Source: Erythroxylum novogranatense
Lineage: Eukaryota; Streptophyta; Magnoliopsida; Malpighiales; Erythroxylaceae
NCBI GenBank assembly: GCA_029891385.1
Contig: CM057235.1
Coordinates: 9,109,001-9,173,000, forward strand
Direction of reading: 5' to 3'
DNA length: 64,000 nt
A program made the position numbers and the translations under genes. Position 1 is the first letter of the stretch; every line of letters begins with the position of its first letter. The notes beneath the pieces were generated by a model that saw only the letters and a program-made list of their open reading frames with translations, was not told the DNA's origin and ran no database searches. Positions 1 to 11,230 of this stretch are shown here, in pieces.

Positions 1-92
1 AAAGCTATATAACTTTCCCTCCAAGAGTTCCTGTTGTGAGAAGTTACCAGCTGTAACTCACTATTACTAACGCCGTTAACTTTGACGACCTT

Positions 93-903
93 TTATCTTG
101 CCTGTGACATGTTAGACGGTTGGTCACTTAACATCACCATGTTGAAATTCCTTCTGATTTCCTTGAAACGTTCTTCACTTAGTGGTTTAGTGAAGATGTC
201 CGCCCGTTGAAAATTCTTCTCAATAAATTGAAGACTCACGATCCTTCTCTGAACGTAGTCCCGTAAGAAATGATGTCTGACTTCGATATGCTACACTCTC
301 GAATGCTAAATTGGATTCTTTGATAAGTTGATGGCGCTCATGTTGTTGCAGAAGATTGGGATCTCCTCTTCTTGAGCTGAATAATCTTCTAGTTGATATT
401 TGATCCACAATGTTTGTGAACAGCAGCTTGTAACAGACATATACTCGGCTTCAGCAATTGATAGGGCGAGTGAACTCTGTCTCTTGCTTGATCAGGAAAC
501 TAGGTTTGAGCCAAGAAAGTGAGCCTCCACTCGTACTCTTCCTTTCAATTCTGTCTCTAGGATTGTCCGCATCACAGTATCCAATCAACCTGAAATCTTT
601 ACCTTTCTCATGCATTAAGCAAAGATCAGTAGTACCTGCGAGATATCTTATAATTCTTTTAACAACAATATAATGAGACTCTCTAGGATCGGCCTAAAAC
701 CTTGCACACAAGCATACACTGAACAATATGTCAGGTCTGCTTGCTGTAAGATAAAACAAAGAACCAATCATCCCTTTATACAGGGTTTGATCCACCTTCT
801 TACTAACTTCGTCTTTCGACAAAAGGTTCGACGGATGCATCGGAGTTGCCATAGGTTTAACTTTATCCATATCAAACTTAGACAACAATTCTTTCACATA
901 TTT
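93..903 (-). pseudogene. copia RNase H domain and pol C-terminus (broken)
   Basis: RNase H degrades the RNA strand of the cDNA hybrid. The C-terminal part is readable: CNNMSAINLSKNP at about 300-360, then a segment resembling HIEVRHHFLRD, then FQRADIFTKPLSEERF, the usual end of copia pol, before the stop at 93-95. A stop replaces a residue just before the HSR motif at about 320, and a frameshift separates this part from the N-terminal half. That half (694-897) starts with MKELLSKFDMDKVKPM and contains GSLFYLTASRPDILFSVC, the conserved stretch between reverse transcriptase and RNase H. Non-functional. Confidence 0.85.
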
Positions 904-1875
904 CTATTGATGGATAAAGATCTTTCCTTCGGTTTGCTTAACTTGCAACATAAGAAAGAACTTCAACTCTCCCATCATACTCATCTCAAACTCATTTTTC
1001 ATTAAACTCTCAAAACTCATGCATAAACTCTTTGAAGTCGCACAAAAAATAATATCATCAACATAAATTTGTACTAAAATAAAATCATTCTCATAATTCT
1101 TCCTAAAGAGTGTCTTATCTACCTGTCCTCTACTAAAACCACTCTCAATAAGAAAGGTACTTAGACGATCATACCAAGCTCTAGAAGCTTGCTTCAAGTC
1201 GTACAAAGCCTTATGAAGTCTATAGACATGATCTGGATACTTAACATCCTCGAAACCAGGAGGTTGCTTAACATACACCTCTTTGTCTATAAAACAATTC
1301 AAAAACGCACTTTTCACATCCATCTGAAAAAGCTTTATATCATGACAAACAACATATGCCAGCAATATCCTAATAGCTTCAAATCTTGCTACTGGAGCAT
1401 ATGTCTCATTATAGTCTATTCCTTCTTGCTGATTATAGCCTTGTGCTACTAATCTTGCTTTATTCCGACTTACTTTTCTTGATTCGTCTAACTTATTCTT
1501 GAAAACCCATCTAGTTCTTATAATGGATTTCTTCAAAGGTTTAGGAACTAAGGAACAAACTTTGTTCCTAGTAAACTGGTTCAACTCCTCTTGCATAGCT
1601 AAAATCCATACTTCATCTTGAAGAGCTTCATCAATCTTCTTAGGCTCTATTTTAGAGACAAAAGCTGCATTAGCTTCTCCTATGAATTTGGACCTTGTTC
1701 GAACTCCTTCTAAAGTCTCTCCTATGATTAACTCTTCTGGATGAGAACTCTTATATCTCCAATCTCTTTTTAACTCAAGAGTCTCTGGAATATCCTCAAT
1801 CTTGTCTAACTGAGTTTCTGATGATGAAGTTTCTTTAGTATCACCTACGGGCATTGTAGGGATTTCACTATCCAT
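904..1875 (-). pseudogene. copia reverse transcriptase domain (RVT_2 type), longest intact block
   Basis: A 323-codon open stretch with the copia-type polymerase. It shows WVFKNKLDE, ARLVAQGYNQ, YAPVARFEAIR, QMDVKSAFLN (first catalytic Asp) and LVQIYVDDIIF (YVDD catalytic pair). All polymerase Asp residues visible to me are present, so the block is intact even though flanking domains are not. It is part of one pol polyprotein and has no start of its own. The open frame ends where FIHQ is followed by a stop, before the linker to RNase H. Confidence 0.93.
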
Positions 1876-1893
1876 GTCATCTTCCTTACTTGG

Positions 1894-2757
1894 TTAGAAA
1901 CTATCATCAAACTTGACATGAATGGTCTCCTCAATAGTCTTCGAGGTAAGATTGTAAACCTTAACAGCCTTCGATGATGAAGAGTAGCCTAGAAAAATTC
2001 CTGAACGAGTCTTTGAATCAAATTTGTCCAGCAATTCCTTTGTATTCATTATAGAGCACTTGCAACCAAATGGATGAAAGTAAGATATATTTGGAATCCT
2101 TCCATTCCATAACTCATAAGGAGTTTTCTTCAACAGAGGTCGCAATAATATTCTATTCTAAATATAACACGTTGTATTCACTGCTTCTGCCCAGAAGTAC
2201 TTAGGAAGATTCATCTCATAGAGCATAGTCCTTGCCATCTCTTGAATTATCCTGTTCTTCCTTTTAACAACTCCATTTTACTGCGGAGTTCTAAGAGCAG
2301 AGAAATTGTGGAAAATTCCATTCTCCTCACAGAATATTCTAAACTTCTCATTCTCAAATTCTCCACCATGATCACTCCTGATACTAGCTATTGACATTCC
2401 TTTTTCATTCTGTAACTTTTTGGAGAGGGTTCTAAAACACTTAAAAGAATCATATTTGTGTGACAAAAATAATATGCAACAAAATCTAGTAAAGTCATCA
2501 ACAATAACAAGTCCATATTTCTTTCCGCCAAGACTCATTGTCCTAGTTGGACCAAATAAATCCATATGTAACAACTCTAGAGGTCTAGATGATGTTACAT
2601 TATTTTTAGAAGAAAATGATGTTTTGACTTGCTTTCCTTTGTAACAACTTTCACAAAAGAAATCCTTGTCAAAACTTTTTTTTGGTAAACCTCTTACCAA
2701 ATCATACTTTAATAACTTTTTTATGTGTTTAAAACTGACATGACCTAGCTTTTTATG
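1894..2757 (-). pseudogene. copia integrase domain, catalytic Glu changed to Lys
   Basis: Zinc-binding HHCC region: HKKLGHVS at about 2710-2750 supplies the histidines and CESCYKGK the cysteines. The catalytic core has LHMDLFGP (first Asp) and IRSDHGGEFE (second Asp). In the third motif the codon at 2263-2265 reads Lys where the family has Glu (VVKRKNR), and the codon at 2278-2280 is a stop just before NGVV. Another stop lies near 2155. The C-terminal part (1894-2145) has GCKCSIMNTKELLDKFD and GIFLGYSSSSKAVKVYN, typical of copia. Integrase inserts cDNA into the host chromosome; this copy has lost the DDE triad. Confidence 0.9.
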
Positions 2758-3150
2758 TCATATTAGTCTTTCTTCTTCAGTTGATAAAAAACACGAAACA
2801 TTTTGATTTTGAAAATCTTCTAAATCAATTTCGTAAAGATTATTTCTTCTTTTGGAAGAAAAGAATAAAGACTCATCTTTGTTTCTGACTTCACAAAGAT
2901 TTTGATTGAACATAACTTCAAAACCAGAATCACACAATTGACTGACACTAATCAAGTTGTGTTTCAGACCATCAACAAGCAGCACATTATCATTACATGC
3001 AAATGAATCTTTACCTATTTTAACGATTCTAATTATCTTGCCCTGCTGGTTGTCTCCAAAAGTTACAGATCCTCCCTTATTATTTTGAAGATCTAGGAAC
3101 ATAGACCTTCTTCCCGTCATGTTTCGCAAGCATCCACTATCCAAATACCA
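2758..3150 (-). pseudogene. copia aspartic protease domain
   Basis: The 128-codon open stretch starts MDSGCLRNMTGRRSMF. The DSG active-site triplet and the following MTG are typical of copia proteases, which cut the gag-pol polyprotein. The middle part (GGSVTFGDNQQGKI) and LISVSQLCDSG at the protease-integrase linker fit the family. The readable Met is only the residue before DSG, so it is not a true start. Confidence 0.85.
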
Positions 3151-3617
3151 AAGGTGCTTGCTGCCTCTTCTAAGGAAGGATATCTAAAGGAGATATTATT
3201 TTATTCTTCGGTACCCATATTTTCTTGGGTCCTTTTGGGTTAGTAAAACGCACAGAATGTTAATGATGCATTTTATAAGATTGTTGATGAAAATGAGATT
3301 GTTGAAAATTCTTTTTATGAAAGAAAAACTTATTTTTCTGTTGAGAACTTTCTCTAGTAAACCCTAATATGATTTTATCACTTGGATGTCTATACTTTCC
3401 TATCATATCATTCATTTTCTTTGTACTTTTAGTGAAGGTAGCAAGATCAGCTGAAAGACTCTTGATTCTAATTTTCAGTTGATTGATCTCTTCAGATCTA
3501 TCTATTACTTTCTTTTTTCTGACTTTCCTCTACTTGCTTCTTTAAGCATGTATTCTCTCTTTCTATTTCTTCAGTATGCTTCATATTTTCTACATACTTT
3601 TTCTTCAACAGTTTGTA
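3151..3617 (-). pseudogene. copia gag-protease linker, frameshifted
   Basis: This stretch lies between the zinc-knuckle part of gag and the protease. Short copia-like fragments can be read in all three minus frames, but no frame stays open for more than a few dozen codons. I see no independent gene here. Confidence 0.55.
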
Positions 3618-4798
3618 CTATTTCAGAATAGCATGAGAATCTTCTAGTAGTTCAGAATATGCATCATGCAAATCATCATATTTAGAAGTTACCTCCTCAT
3701 CACTTTCCTCTTCGGCTACTAGGCATATATTTGCATGTTCTGATGTCTCGAAGCTCATATCTGATTCGGATGAATCTAGATCCTCCCAAGTTGCCATCAT
3801 GCTTTTCTTGCCTTCTCTACTCTTCTTTGATTTCTTCTTCAATGTTGGACACTCAGACTTATAATGTCCTAGTTTGTTGCACTCGTAGCATATGATGGAA
3901 GTCTTCTCTATCTTCCCATCATCCTTTCCGTTATTTTTGAGGAATTGGTTTCCTTTGGACTTCTTCTTCCACATTCGTCTGATCTTTCTGGAAATGAAAG
4001 ATAGCTCGTCATCTTCTTCACTCGACTCCTTTTCTGACTCACTGGAATCATCGTTCTTTGATTCTTAAATCTTTAGTGCTTTTGATGAATTCCTCTTCCT
4101 TTGAGTCTTATGATTCTTTTTGCCGGTCTTCAGTGCTATCAATTTGTCCCATTTGGGCTTGTCTTCAACATCAAGCTCAACTTCATGTATTTTCAACGAT
4201 CCAAACAGTTTGTCAAGCTTTAATAAGCTTAAATCCTTGGCTTCCTGTACAACAGTAACTTTTGGTCTCCACCTCCTTAGTAAACTCCTTAAGATCTTAC
4301 GAACGTCGTAAGTTCTTTCAAGAGCTTTTAGTCCATTGACAATTGTTTAAAATCTTCCAAACATTTGATCAATAGATTCTTCATCTTTCATCTTGAACAG
4401 CTCGTACTGGTGCACAAGAATACTTATCTTGGATTCTTTGACTTGGTTTGTACCTTTATATGCAATGGATAGCGTATCCCACATCTCCTTCGCAGTATCG
4501 CATTGGTGGACTTTGTCGTACTCACTGCTGCTTAGGGCATAACTCAAGAAGAACTTTACTTTAGAGTTCAGTTGAAATCTCACCTTCTGATTAGCCGTCC
4601 ATCTGATTCGTGGAATAAGATTTCCTTCATCATTCGCTGAAGTGTATGGTCCATTCTATATTACATCCCAAACGTCAACATGAGTAGATTCGATAAACAG
4701 CCGCATCCTGTCTTCCTAGTAGTGATAGTCTTCTCCGTTAAACGTCGGAGGTCTAGTGACTGAGACACCTTCTGCTATGTATATATGTTATTCTGTCA
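3618..4798 (-). pseudogene. copia gag (nucleocapsid) with zinc knuckle, broken
   Basis: Gag packages element RNA. The likely start is an ATG at 4796-4798, with a stop three codons later in the same frame. After it the frame reads VSVTRPPTFNGEDYHY and is interrupted again by two TAG codons where Trp is usual. A clean part at 4347-4583 has the UBN2 gag signature CDTAKEMWDTLSIAYKGTN and KMKDEESIDQMFGRF. The zinc knuckle CYECNKLGHYKSEC (CX2CX4HX4C) lies at 3852-3893, followed by a Lys-rich and then acidic tail. Frameshifts separate the parts. Confidence 0.88.
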
Positions 4799-4841
4799 TA
4801 ATCTTTAATCCACACGTTGTTAACGTGATCCTTGGACACCA

Positions 4842-4854
4842 TGCTCTGATACCA
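4842..4854 (-). other. primer binding site, initiator tRNA-Met type
   Basis: The minus strand reads TGGTATCAGAGCA, the usual plant copia primer site complementary to the 3' end of initiator tRNA-Met. It sits two bases inside the 5' LTR end at 4857 and fixes both the LTR boundary and the element's orientation. Confidence 0.93.
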
Positions 4855-5408
4855 ATTGAAGTGAATCACACGTTAATACAATACTTATTAAATGATATGC
4901 AAATGCACAAGAAGGGGGGGTTGAATTGTGCATTTCCCTTTTTAAAAACCCTTCGAAAATTTTTTGTTAAAATAAACTTGTTCTTTTCACAAGAACTACT
5001 GAAAATCAAGGTTATAATGTATTTTTCAAAAACTTGTATAAAAACTAGTAAAATCGAAAAATTGAAAGATAAGAGAGATTAAGGGTAGAGAGATGTTGAC
5101 GCAGTAATTTTTATACTGGTTCACCCCAAACCATGAGTTACGTCCAGTCCTCATATGTCTTTCTAAGATTCCACTATCTCTCAAAACTTTTACAAGTATT
5201 CTTTGTCTTCGAGCCTATTGAGGTCTCTTACAATCAGTATTCTTTCACACTTAGCCTCTGCAAGCTATTCATACAACTTTCAATTGAAAGATATTTGAGC
5301 TTTGTTACAAAAAAGAATAGCTCTAAGTTTCGCACAATAATTTCTCTCAAGTAAGCTTATGTAACTTGCTGTAAATCTTGTAACGTTTTCAATCTTCGAC
5401 TTCGACTC

Positions 5409-5418
5409 ATATTTATAG
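5409..5418 (-). promoter_or_regulatory. TATA-like box in the copia 5' LTR
   Basis: The minus strand reads CTATAAATAT, about 450 bases from the LTR start and downstream of the repeat array, which is where a U3 core promoter would be. Motif only. Confidence 0.5.
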
Positions 5419-5519
5419 TCTTCGTCTTCAACTGCTTCTTGATTCTTGCTTCTTGTTTCTTTCAAGAAACAGTTATTCAGTTGAGTTCTGTAACTAACTC
5501 AAACTGATTCTTGATTCTG

Positions 5520-5815
5520 ACGTGGTTTGCTTCCGTCTTCTTTTCATCGTCTACTTTTTATTTTGTCTGCTTTCTTCTGTCTGCTTTTCTACTTAGCTTC
5601 CGTCTGCTTTTTATTGTCTTCTTTTTCTTTCGTTTTCTTTTTTCATCTGCTTTTCTACTTAGCTTCCGTCTGCTTTTTATTGTTTGCTTTTTCTTTCGTC
5701 TGCTTTTGCTTCCGTCTGTTTTTCTCCTTTCGTCTATTTTTCAACTTCCGTCTGTTTTTCAATCTTTCTTTGTTTTTCTCCTTTCGTCTACTTTTCAACT
5801 TCCGTCTATTTTTCA
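5520..5815 (-). repeat. degenerate AGACGGAAG-type repeat array in copia U3
   Basis: On the plus strand the unit CTTCCGTCTGCTTTT and variants (CTTTCGTCTA, CATCTGC) recur more than a dozen times. A 37-base block is nearly repeated at 5581-5617 and 5647-5683, so part of the array was duplicated with a period of about 66 bases. In element sense the core is AGACGRA. Long apparent open frames here are repeat artefacts. U3 repeats act as enhancers in some plant copia elements; that role is inferred here. Confidence 0.75.
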
Positions 5816-5868
5816 ATATTATTTGTACTTCATCAAAATCATTTATGTAAAGTCATTTTGACTTAACA

Positions 5869-6388
5869 GATTCCATTCTTTTGGTCAATCCGACCAGCAA
5901 TATTCATCATGGCCAATCATAATTACTCCTTGTAATTTGTATGAAAGACGCATATATGTTTTTGACAGTGATTGTGCCAGGGCCTACAAATCTGAAGCAT
6001 AAAATTGATGTATTCTTACAACCATTGATGTATGAATTACGACATCTTTCAGAAGATGGTGTTTAGACATATGATGTGTCTCTGAAACAAAATTTTATGA
6101 TGGGAGTGGCTTTGATATAGACCACTAGTAATTTTCCAGTATATGCCTATGTTGTTTAGATGGAGCACAACTAGAAAATTGGCTTGTCCTTATTGTGGCA
6201 ATGATTCTGATGTGTTTTGTCTTCCAAATGGGGGAAAATATATTGGTTTAACAATCACAAAAAATTTCTTCCTCCAAATCATCCATTTAGACACAATAAA
6301 CTAAAGTTCATTAAGAATAGGCTAGTAAGAACACCTCCTCCCCCTTACAAAACTGGTAAAGAGATTTTCTAAGAGGTTTAGGAATTAG
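5869..6388 (+). pseudogene. CACTA (En/Spm) tnp2-type transposase relic
   Basis: Translating the plus strand with frame changes gives a recognisable tnp2/Transposase_21 segment: SSWPIIITPCNLYE, then TVIVPGPTNLKHKIDVFLQP, LMYELRHLSEDGV, SLKQNFMMGVAL, and the CPYC-like and NGGKI region. It finishes with FLPPNHPFRHNK and RTPPPPYKTGKEIF. Several stops and frameshifts interrupt it. The relic is cut at 6388 by the LTR starting at 6389. No CACTA terminal repeats are visible nearby. Confidence 0.85.
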
Positions 6389-8584
6389 TGTTAGACCTTG
6401 TTTCTAGAGTCCAACTTTAGAATCATAGAACGTGAGCGTATTACCCTATAGAGTTATTTCAATGGAATTTCATTAGCCATCATTAATTCATCTTGATTCT
6501 CATACTATCCCAAAAATATCCCTATTTGTTCAATTTATATACCACAATCTATTCTTATGTTTATGTCCTTAATCATATTGTATCTAATTTGGGAAAATAG
6601 CCAAAACTTTCTCTGAAGATGTCAGATTAAGGTCATTCTAGGATGGTTTCAAAGAGATCGTCTACATTTATAACTTATATGAAGACTCTGAGGAGAGATG
6701 TTGCCATTTAGAGGGTGAAAAATGCAAATTTCTAAAAAGTATACAGTGAATGTCCGCTAAACGGACATACACTGCACCAAAATGGACATAAACAGGACTG
6801 TAGTGGTTTCTAAAATCATGAAGGTCCGTTTAATGGACTTAATGTCCATTTAACGAACATGGACAAGACTAGGGGTCTTTCGAAGCCCGAGAAGGTTAAT
6901 TTAAAAGACTTAATGTCCGTTTAACAGACATAGGTGAGAGAAAACTCACTCAAGAGGCTTGCCAAATGTTTCTACATCTATCCTAACCTTACTTTCACTC
7001 TAAATTGTCCATAAAAATTCAACTACCAATTTTATTTCATTAAACTCTCTAATCTCTAATCATTTGATTCATCACTTACAACTAATTCTCATCATTTAAC
7101 TATAGTTGCCCCATATACATCTTATATAGCATTACTAACTTATAAAGAACATATCTCTCAACTCCAATATTAAAAAATTCCGCACTCTATATCATTGGAA
7201 AGATAAAAGGATAATCTAAACAGGCAATTTGTCTAAATCATCCTAGATTAATACATTTTTTCTCTTGAAGTCAGAACATAGATTTTACCCTTATGAAATG
7301 CTTAAGAATGCAATGCCAAAACTTGGAAAGTCACTAGCAAAACACAAATATATTTCATTAACAACCTAAGTCATGTATTTATCAAACTTGTCAACAAATC
7401 ATAAACACATAAGCAATTAGAATAGGGTATATCCATAAACATGAGGGAGTTCTTACAAATCTTCGATAATAATAGAATGGGCTATCACCCACATAATGGT
7501 TTTGCATAGTTCATAAACATAAGGGAGTCTGTGAAGGAGCTCCATACCACTAGCAGGCAGGCGAGAGAAGCCTTTAACATGGTCAACACATATGTGACAT
7601 ATCAGAATGGACTACCACAAACTCACATAAACATGAATTTCATGACTTGTAAACATATTGCCCAAAAGGCACATTTCAAAAACATGATTTCCATAAACAA
7701 AATATATTTCAAATACCATTTCCATCTTCATTTCATAAATCATCAACAAAATTCATATATCAAACATATAACAATTTCTTAAATCATTTAAGGTGCAATA
7801 AATGCAACATTTATAAAGCGATTGAAATCATTTAATTCTATTGATTTGAAAAAAATATTTATGGCTCATTAACTCAACTATAAACATGTAATCGACCTTG
7901 GATTCCTTGCTTCAAGGTGCCTCTCGTCTTGCTCCTCTTACCATTCTTGATTCCCTTTAATATTGGCAAAAATCTCAATTCAATAGGAATACAAATTAAG
8001 AACCCACAAAGCATATTCACTAAAATTGATTCTAAAACACTTAAATCCATATATTTCCTAAGCTTCATAAACTCTTCAAAAAATCCTAATGATTAAGAAT
8101 GTACTTACCTTGAATCTTCACTAAATAAAGAGATTTTTGGCTCAAATGGAAGCTCTTCTCTTCCTTTTTCTTTTTCTCTTCTTGACCAACCTCAAAATCA
8201 CTCTTGAAAGCTAGGAAAAGATGAACCCTAACTTGATCTTCCTTATTTTCTCTTAAGAACACAACTCTCTCTCCTATCTCTCTTCATTTTCGTTATTATC
8301 TTCTTTCTCTCCATTATTCACATTTTTCTTTCCTTCTTAAGAGCAAGACTACACTTTCTTCTTCCAATTATACCCTTAATGAATGTGTAATGTCAACTTT
8401 GCCCTTCCTTTATGCTTTATGGCTTTATTAACTCTTACTACTTTAATTAAACTAAATAATGAAATAAAATCCTACTAACATTGACATAATAATTAACTCC
8501 AAAAATTAATCTATCAAGACCTCATAATTTATTTAAATCATGCTCAACTCAACAAGAAAAAAAGAAAAAATTTAGGGGCCAACA
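6389..8584 (-). repeat. gypsy 3' LTR (2.2 kb)
   Basis: On the plus strand it starts TGTTAGACCTTG and ends GGGGCCAACA at 8584. Its first 150 bases match 13370-13520 and the stretch 7880-8028 matches 13530-13678, which identifies the pair. It carries the TGTCCGTTTAACGGACA-type cluster (6751-6932) and part of the conserved GGCAGGCGAGAGAAGCC block (about 7555-7575). The open frames at 7531-7782 and 7874-8068 are not genes. Confidence 0.85.
6751..6932. repeat. LTR palindrome cluster, TGTCCGTTTAACGGACA flavour
   Basis: Near-palindromes TGTCCGCTAAACGGACAT (6751-6768), GGTCCGTTTAATGGACTT, AATGTCCATTTAACGAACAT and AATGTCCGTTTAACAGACAT lie within 180 bases, separated by unrelated filler. The same flavour recurs at 38612-38777 in another LTR. 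Confidence 0.8.
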
Positions 8585-8602
8585 TTTCTCCCCTCTTAAA
8601 AG
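8585..8602 (-). other. polypurine tract next to the 3' LTR
   Basis: The minus strand is CTTTTAAGAGGGGAGAAA immediately beside the LTR end at 8584, the position where plus-strand DNA synthesis is primed. The same tract, less decayed, lies at 22723-22740. Confidence 0.75.
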
Positions 8603-9960
8603 TATTTCTTCCTCGAAATTCTTACCTGAGTTATTAAAGAGGTGTGGATACTTCTCCTTCATGGCCTCCAAGGGCTCCCACAAAGCCTCTTCCGTAGAAT
8701 AGTTTTTTCACAGGACTTTAACCAGTTGAACTGTCTTATTCCTGAGGACCTTTTCCTTAGTGTCCAAAATCTCCACTAGAGTCTCCTCATAAGTCAAATC
8801 ATCTCTTAACTAAACCTTAGTGGTCTGAATGATGTGGGAGGGATCTGATCAATACCTCCTCAACATGAAAACATCAAAGGCATCATGTATCTATGACAAT
8901 TTTGGTGGTAGCGTCAACCTATAGGCTAGTGGTCCAATCGTCTCAATAATCTCGTAGGGACCCACATACCTTGGGCTCAACTTACCCTTCTTACCAAACG
9001 TCATTATTCCTTTTTAAGGAGATATCTTAAGAAAGAATTTCTCACCAACTTAATACTCCAATTCTTTTCGATGTGCATCAGTATAGCTTTTCATTCTATC
9101 TTGAGCTGCTTTAAGCCTTTGCTTAACTAGATTAACCTTGTCGACTATCATCTAGATTAACTCTGGTCTTACCTTCTTCATCCTAGCATATAGGAGTTCT
9201 ACATCTTCTTCCCTACAGTGCTTCATAAGGAGCTATTTGAATGATCAAATGGTACAAATTATTGTAAGCAAATTCGACCAATGGCAAATGCTCATCCCAA
9301 GCACCATTAACATCCATCACACATGCCCTGAGCATTCCTTCAAGGGTTTGAATGGTCCTCTCATATTGGCCATCTATTTGGGGATGGAAAGTAGTGTTAA
9401 AATTTAACTTGGTCCCTAAAGCTTTTTACATACTTTTCCAAAATCTCAAAGTAAACCGAGGATCTCTATCATAAACTATAGAGTCCAGAATCTCATGTAG
9501 TCTCACTATCTCATCAATATACTTCTTTACTAGCACATGCAGAGAATCAATCTATTTAATTGTTAAAAAATGGGCTGACTTCATCAAATGATCAACAATA
9601 ACCCATATAACATCATGCTTCCTACTAGTTTTGGGCAAACCCATCAGAAAATTTATGGTTATCCTTTGCTACTCCACTCAAGAATGGAAAATGGCCTTAA
9701 CTTGCCTGAAAGTGCCTAGTGTTGAGCCTTGACTCGCTAACACACTAGACACTTGCTTACATATTCTAATATATCCATTCTTTATGCCTTTCCACCAAAA
9801 ATGCTCTTTTAAATCTCTACACATCCTGGTGCTACCTAGGTGTATGGCATTCGGCGTATTGTGTGCCTCGTCGAGTATTTTATCCTTTACTTTCTTGACA
9901 TTTGGAATACAAAGTCTATTTTCTACAACCATAAGTCCATCATCCCTCACCACCAATTTA
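8603..9960 (-). pseudogene. gypsy integrase and chromodomain-like tail, broken
   Basis: The minus strand aligns throughout with the better copy at 22736-23900 and 39489-39796. The N-terminal zinc region reads VVRDDGLMVVENRLCIPNV, then HNTPNAIHLGSTRMCRDLKEHFWW at about 9780-9860. The core (9000-9660) is interrupted by many stops. The tail next to the LTR (8603-8900) corresponds to the chromodomain-like region of Tekay elements. No long open frame remains. Confidence 0.8.
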
Positions 9961-10033
9961 GATTTCTTACCATTCTTAATTTCTTTTCGGAGCTTTTCAA
10001 ATCTGCATCTTGTGCTTGTAACTCCTTAACTTT

Positions 10034-10558
10034 CTACCTAAGTATTGGTCTCACTCTAAAATTAGCAATAATGTAATTAGGTTCCTCATGTTTCAAGCTT
10101 TTTCTAAGCTTAACCATCTCTTTAAACAATGGTAGATAAATTGTTTGAATGTAGGCTATGGAGGATTTCTTACTCAAGGCATCATCCACTACATTTGGCT
10201 TTCCTATATGGTATTCAATCAACAAGCCATAATCCTTAAGTAACTCTAACTACCTTCTCTATCACAAATTCAACTCTTTTTGACTTAATAAGTACTTGAG
10301 ACTTTTATGATCTGTAAAAATGCTCGTTTGAACTCCATACAAATGATGTCTCCAAATTTTTAAGGAAAAAATTATTGCTACTAATTCTCTATCATAAGTC
10401 GGGTAATTGAATTCATAAGGTTTTAGTTGCCACAAGGAATAAGTTATTACCTTGTATCCTTGTATCAACACACAACCCAAACCCTTTCTTGAAGCATCAC
10501 TATAAAGTGTATAACCCTCATCTCCCATAGGCAAGGTTAGAATTGGAACACTTGTCAA
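10034..10558 (-). pseudogene. gypsy RNase H domain
   Basis: The block 10262-10558 reads YTLYSDASRKGLGCVLIQ (first catalytic Asp), YDRELVAIIFSLKIWRHHLYG (catalytic Glu) and IFTDHKSLKYLLSQKELNL (next Asp), typical of Ty3/gypsy RNase H. The continuation at 10034-10225 has IEYHIGKPNVVDDALSKKS, where the family motif is NVVADALSRK. A frame break near 10250 separates the two. Confidence 0.88.
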
Positions 10559-10612
10559 TCTGTGCTTAAGCTCCTTAAAACTCTTCTGACATTCATCACT
10601 CCAGATAAACTT

Positions 10613-11230
10613 TTAATGTTTCCTTAATAACTTGGTCATTGGAGCGGCTATCGTAAAGAATCCTTCAATAAACCTCCTATAACATCCTACCAGACCTAGA
10701 AAACTTCTCACTTTTGTCACTGTCTTTGGTGCATGCCACTTCACTATTGTTTTAACTTTCATCGGATCAACATGTACCCCATCTTTCGAAATTACGTATC
10801 TAAGGAATATCACCTTATGAAGCCAAAATTCACACTTGCTGAATTTGGCATAAAGCTCATTCTCCCTTATTGTTTGCAACACTATACTGAGATGTTCCTT
10901 ATGTTCCTCTTTGCTCTTGGAATAAACCGAAATGTCATCTATAAATACTATAACAAATTTATCCATATACTCCTTGAAGACCTTATTCATGAGATCCATG
11001 AACGCAGCTGAAGCATTGGTCAATCTGAATGGCATGACTAGGAACTCATAATGCCCATAACTTGCCCTAAAAGCTATCTTGTTTACATGAGATTCCCTGA
11101 TTCTGAGTTGATGATAGCCTAACCTGAGATCAATTTTAGAGAAAACCCTTTCTCCCTACAGTTGGTCAAATAGATCATCGATTCATGGCAGAGGATACTT
11201 GTTCTTAATGGTCACCTTGTTGAGTGTCCG
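10613..11230 (-). pseudogene. gypsy reverse transcriptase domain
   Basis: The 10613-11035 block begins [20 protein letters not shown]. It carries the catalytic [14 protein letters not shown] (FIDD) and then [15 protein letters not shown], the thumb and connection region of Ty3/gypsy. The N-terminal third (11036-11230) is recognisable only in fragments with stops. The polymerase Asp pair survives, but the protein does not. Confidence 0.9.

Larger units (their letters stand above)
1..5868 (-). mobile_element. Ty1/copia LTR retrotransposon, truncated by window edge
   Basis: The element runs right to left: 5' LTR (4857-5868), initiator tRNA-Met primer site, gag, protease, integrase, reverse transcriptase and RNase H, ending with a stop at 93-95. 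This domain order (integrase before reverse transcriptase) defines Ty1/copia. The 3' LTR must lie left of base 1, so the target duplication cannot be tested. The coding region is broken by many stops and frameshifts. The 1 kb LTR would suit a SIRE-like or Tork-like lineage, but I cannot decide between them without a tree. Confidence 0.93.
4857..5868 (-). repeat. copia 5' LTR (about 1.0 kb)
   Basis: Bounded by TG at 4857-4858 and CA at 5867-5868. In element sense it starts TGTTAAGTCAAAATG and ends beside the primer site. It contains a TATA-like CTATAAATAT (minus strand, about 5409-5418), an AGACGGAAG repeat array upstream of it (5520-5815) and a G7 run with TTGAATTGTG near the 3' end (4913-4930). 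A second LTR of the same family, in plus orientation, is split between 19537-20178 and 44704-45182. Confidence 0.87.

Noticed and set aside
5511..5861. Phe/Ser/Leu-rich frames that look like membrane proteins
   Set aside because: They are translations of the CTTCCGTCTGCTTTT repeat array in three frames.
6751..6932. Palindromic repeats as a CRISPR-like or rRNA-like array
   Set aside because: Spacing and unit sequence are irregular, the locus is a plant LTR, and no associated genes exist.
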